NCBI GenBank assembly: GCA_029207755.1
Contig: JARCOQ010000002.1
Span: 90,867,087-90,931,086, forward strand
Direction: 5' to 3'
Length of the DNA: 64,000 nt
Origin: Chamaea fasciata
Lineage: Eukaryota; Chordata; Aves; Passeriformes; Sylviidae
Of the stretch, positions 60,901 through 64,000 are shown piece by piece. Every line of letters starts with the position of its first letter. The stretch's first letter is position 1. Under the pieces are notes generated by a model, which was given only the letters and a program-made list of their open reading frames with translations, was not told the origin of the DNA and did no database searches. Position numbers and translations under genes: made by a program.

Positions 60901-61004
60901 GTTTTGATGTGGAGAGCCTCATTCAGATTCAATGTACCATAATGTACGGATGTGACAGCTGCTTAGAGAGGTGCAGAACCTTGAACAAAGTGCACAGGAA
61001 CTTT

Positions 61005-61056
61005 CTCTCCCCCCTCCTTCTTTTTTTCCCCTCCTCTCCCTCCTCCCCCCATCTTT
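61005..61056 (+). repeat. Pyrimidine-rich tract
   Basis: Almost pure C/T from about 61,005 to 61,056, with C6, T7, C4 and C6 runs. It is a homopyrimidine stretch, possibly structure-forming, next to a CpG island. Confidence 0.8.
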
Positions 61057-61349
61057 TTTGTTACTCGCTTAGAAACTGTATTTTTATATTATATGTGAGC
61101 TCAAAAAGATACTGTTGTGGCCCACAGTTTATTATTTATTGCAATCCTACTGGTTTGCACTGTGGTTTCTTCTCTTCCTATCTCCTCCTGTCTGCCGTTT
61201 TAAACTTACCATCCCTGCAAATTAGAGAAAAGACGTTTGAAAAACATTTTATAACGCAATATTTGTACGGTTAATCACAATTTCGCCTCTCTTCCCTGAT
61301 TTTAATGCCAGAAACCCCGAGTGCAGTGGAAATCCTGCAAGAAAGACGA

Positions 61350-62010
61350 AAATCCAAACGCAGAACGCTTCTGTCCCTGCGGCCGAGCTGCTGCAGGGAG
61401 GGCTTGAGAACGGGCAAGAACCATTGGAGCGGACCCAGAGCCGGCTTCCCCGGCCGAGAGCCGCGGGGCCCCGCCGCCCTCCCCGCCCGGCCCGTGCCAG
61501 CGCAGCACAATCTCCCGCTCGCAAATGGCTGGCGGGGAGCGCCGGGCCGCGGCTGCTCCGCCGGCTCCGCCGGCCGGGGCTCATTACCATGAGAATTTTG
61601 ACAGGATATTAGATTTACTAATCCTGAACTTTCCGGGCTGACCCCTCATTCGCGAGCAGACAATGCCGCTGTCTGCCGGTCGGGCCCCTCCGCCTGCCCT
61701 CAGCATGTTTCACCCCCCGCCCCCGGCACACGCACAACCCACACGCGGACACCCCCGGCCGGGGCTCCTCTGGCCTCCGCCGCGCCTCCCCGCCAGGCCC
61801 GCCCGTCCCTGCAGGCGCCTCCCGGCGCTCCCCGGCCGTGTGTGTCCCGGCCCGGGCCGAGGCGAGCGCCGCCCGCTTCCCGCCAGGGAGCGGAGCGCCG
61901 CGCGGGAGCGGGCAGCCCGCGCGCTGACCGCGGCCCCGCTGGAGGGGCTGTCCGCGCCACCTCTCCCCGCCGGCCCCCCTCGCCCCCAGAACCGGCCCCT
62001 CCTGAAAACA
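61350..62010. promoter_or_regulatory. CpG island 10 (right end)
   Basis: Strongly GC-rich with dense CpG, with cores at 61,430-61,585 and 61,740-61,985 separated by a short AT-rich insert. Frames on both strands are open over the same bases (plus 61663-62031, minus 61710-62075, minus 61700-62011) and are Ala/Arg/Pro/Gly-rich without domains. It resembles the islands of the left cluster. It may be the promoter of a gene lying further right or of a non-coding transcript. Direction cannot be assigned. Confidence 0.72.
61602..61626. promoter_or_regulatory. Near-palindrome with TAATCC core
   Basis: CAGGATATTAG, a three-base centre and TACTAATCCTG form an imperfect inverted repeat. The right arm contains TAATCC, the core bound by K50 homeodomains (OTX, PITX and GSC type), and the left arm a related GGATATTA. 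It lies in the AT-rich insert between the two cores of the CpG island. Confidence 0.35.
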
Positions 62011-62434
62011 CAGTGCCTATTAAGCTGCTGAAAACAGCAGATTTCCACTGATACTATACAGATAGAGCTGACCATTAAATCGCAATTTTACATCCCCAGG
62101 CAGCAGTGACTGCTGACAACCTCTAAAGCTTGTAATCCCATTTAACCCCCTCCTGTCATGAGCAGGCCCACCCTTTTGGAATAATGCAGGCCAAATTAAA
62201 CCTGACACGGCAACAAGAGAAATAAAACCCCCTTTAGCTTAAAAGTCATGCCACAGTGGGTAACCCTGACCTTCAGCTTTCCCGCTCCCTTCTCTAGGGA
62301 GCTCCCCCCCGCCGCTGGCGTTGACAGAGGCGGGAGTGGGGAATTGCAAGGCGGCTGGATGGCCCTGGGGACAAATTAAAGGGAATTTTGCTAGACAATG
62401 GAAGGAAATTTCACCTGAGGGGTTTTCTTTCCTT

Positions 62435-62448
62435 CCCCCCCCCCCCCC
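62435..62448 (+). repeat. C14 homopolymer
   Basis: Fourteen C between TT and TTTT. It is length-variable and error-prone in sequencing. Confidence 0.9.
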
Positions 62449-63694
62449 TTTTAAAAGTCGTTCTTTAGTAATAAAAAATAAGCCCTGATCACTCCTTGCC
62501 AAGTGCTCCCTGCCTGACCTGACCGCCAAAGGCCATCCCTGCTGGAGTGGTCCCAGCCTGTTTTGCAGCCTCCCTGCCTCGGAATGGAACCTCAGGTTTT
62601 CACAGACCATGGCTGGCATTTAGTGCCGGTTTCAGAAGGAAGCTGACCACTTCTAAGGTCCTTTAAAACAAACACTCCCCAAAAAAAGAAGAAGAAGGAA
62701 AAAAAGAGTTCCCTTTCTAGCTCAGACTCCTGCCTGTAGGTGTCTGCTTTGTTAGGAGAGGAGGGGAAAGGCACTGGCGGAGTGAGCCTCGTCCTGCATT
62801 ATTCACACACAGCTAGTCCAGAAGTACAGGAGGAGCTTTCAGACCTAACCCAGGCAACATTGTGCTCATTACTCCGATCTCATTTGGGAATAATAACGGT
62901 GTTTTTTTGACAGTATCTTGGAGAATACTTCACTATATGGACAAGCCTCTATAAACAGAATACATCCCCACCAGTGCACCAGTGCTTGCAAATGTGGAAG
63001 ATGGCCTTTCACACTTAATCTACACACAAGCAGACCACCACAAGTTGCTCCCCAGTTCTCCTCTCTGTTTACTGCCTGCTGAAGAAAAGAGCCAAAAGTC
63101 AGAAAGCACCTTGATGAAGGTAAAGGCCACATTGCCACTCTATCTGCATTTCTTTATTTCTCTTTTGACGAGAGGTGCAGTAGGAATATGATTCTATAGC
63201 CAAATTACAAACCAACGCATTTTTCTACCTGTCCATCTGTCTGTCTGCAGATACAAATATACGCCCGTAATCAGCGAAACCTGCCCTTGCCATCCAACAC
63301 ACTTTTCTCAGCACTCCCCCCACCTGCCCTTGTTTCTGTATGCTGGAGAGCATGCAAACAAACGCCTTCCAAAACAGAGCTATGCCTGCAGCAGGAGAGG
63401 TAGATACCCGGATCGAGTGGAAAGTTTGCTGCGGAAGTTTGCAAGCTGCTTACAGCGAGCTTCTGCAAGGGACCCTGTCTGTACCACACCATTTTTGCCC
63501 GTAACTCACCAGTCACTCTCCCAGAGGCCCCACAGCAGGAATGAACTTGCAGCGCTTCTAAATACCGGAGCACTAAAAAAAATCAGGCTCGTTACCTGGA
63601 CACATGGCTTCTCATTACTTCATTGCTTCAGATGCCAGATCCTTTGATGCTGCAGATCGGCTCAAAAATTTGAAGTACTCCTTCCTTTTTTCCA

Positions 63695-63705
63695 CCCCCC
63701 CCCCC
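63695..63705 (+). repeat. C11 homopolymer within a pyrimidine tract
   Basis: Eleven C after CCA, followed by TTTCCCTTTTTC. Together they form a 55-bp pyrimidine tract (about 63,680-63,735). Confidence 0.85.
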
Positions 63706-64000
63706 TTTCCCTTTTTCTTTCTTTCGTTCATTCTTTTTTAGAAAAAAAGTAAAAACCAACAAAAAAATGATGCTTGACTAAAGTTAGCTTAAATTTGTTA
63801 AGAATAAAACCGGTATAAATGTTTATTTCGACTTCATCGTGCGGCAGTGTACCGAAGCCCAGCCCGCCCAAGCCTCTTTAGCAATGGAGTGGTTTATTTA
63901 ATTTGTCAGTATAATAGAAGCAGCTGAGTGAGAGACAGAGAATGCAGTGTGGTATAAAAGAAACAAAGGCTAAAAGTACCACTATTTTGATTCCCTTTTT

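Larger units (their letters stand above)
62011..64000. other. Unique non-coding sequence at the right end
   Basis: No coding exon recognised. It contains a small inverted repeat CTGCTG-AAAA-CAGCAG at 62025-62040, a C14 run at 62435-62448 and a C11 run at 63695-63705. A TATA-like GTATAAAAG lies at about 63,952-63,960, but with no recognisable downstream gene inside the window. Short frames (minus 62239-62619, minus 63271-63573, plus 63330-63647) overlap other frames and lack domains. Confidence 0.5.

Noticed and set aside
63945..64000. TATA-like GTATAAAAG as a promoter
   Set aside because: A single motif in AT-rich DNA with no downstream transcript evidence before the window ends.

Overview
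The window is nuclear DNA from a vertebrate, most likely a bird and probably a songbird. Three things point to this. It carries CR1 LINE copies with the octamer-like 3' end typical of avian CR1. It carries four solo LTRs of the kind common in passerine genomes. Sparse interspersed repeats lie between very GC-rich CpG-island DNA and long AT-rich stretches. Nothing prokaryotic is present: there are no operons, Shine-Dalgarno sites, IS elements or CRISPR arrays. I recognise no complete protein-coding gene and no coding exon. The long open frames are in GC-rich DNA, simple repeats or LTRs and look accidental.

Layout. Positions 1-11,500 hold a dense cluster of CpG islands (about 1.3-2.2, 3.0-3.6, 3.8-4.05, 5.7-6.0, 6.9-7.1, 7.4-8.5, 8.6-8.9, 9.15-9.5 and 11.3-11.5 kb). 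Between them lie AT-rich, non-repetitive blocks dense in homeodomain-type TAAT cores and TGACAG/E-box motifs. Two long pure microsatellites, (CATC)16 followed by C20 and (GGAA)35, sit in this part. This pattern is what one sees around developmental transcription-factor genes, but the gene itself is not recognisable here.

Positions 11,500-60,500 are an AT-rich gene desert. Its recognisable content is mobile-element debris: a 5'-truncated CR1 with broken reverse transcriptase (15.57-16.64 kb), a minus-strand solo LTR (31.56-32.62 kb), an ancient MIR/CORE-SINE (34.88-35.06 kb), an old minus-strand CR1 (40.77-41.06 kb) abutted by a plus-strand solo LTR (41.07-42.50 kb), a small CR1 tail (47.95-48.13 kb), a minus-strand CR1 (51.54-52.02 kb), a minus-strand solo LTR with a 6-bp target duplication (52.91-53.43 kb) and another with a perfect 5-bp duplication (55.03-56.45 kb). 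Two degenerate copies of what may be one old amniote repeat lie at 50.2 and 58.5 kb. Several short tandem duplications of 10-40 bp are scattered through the desert.

Positions 60,500-64,000 change character again: an ATTA-rich candidate enhancer block, a pyrimidine tract, then a strong CpG island at 61.35-62.01 kb followed by unique AT-rich sequence. The desert is thus bracketed by CpG-island DNA on both sides. My reading is intergenic or intronic regulatory DNA next to one or two developmental genes. That is inference; alignment to other bird genomes would settle it.
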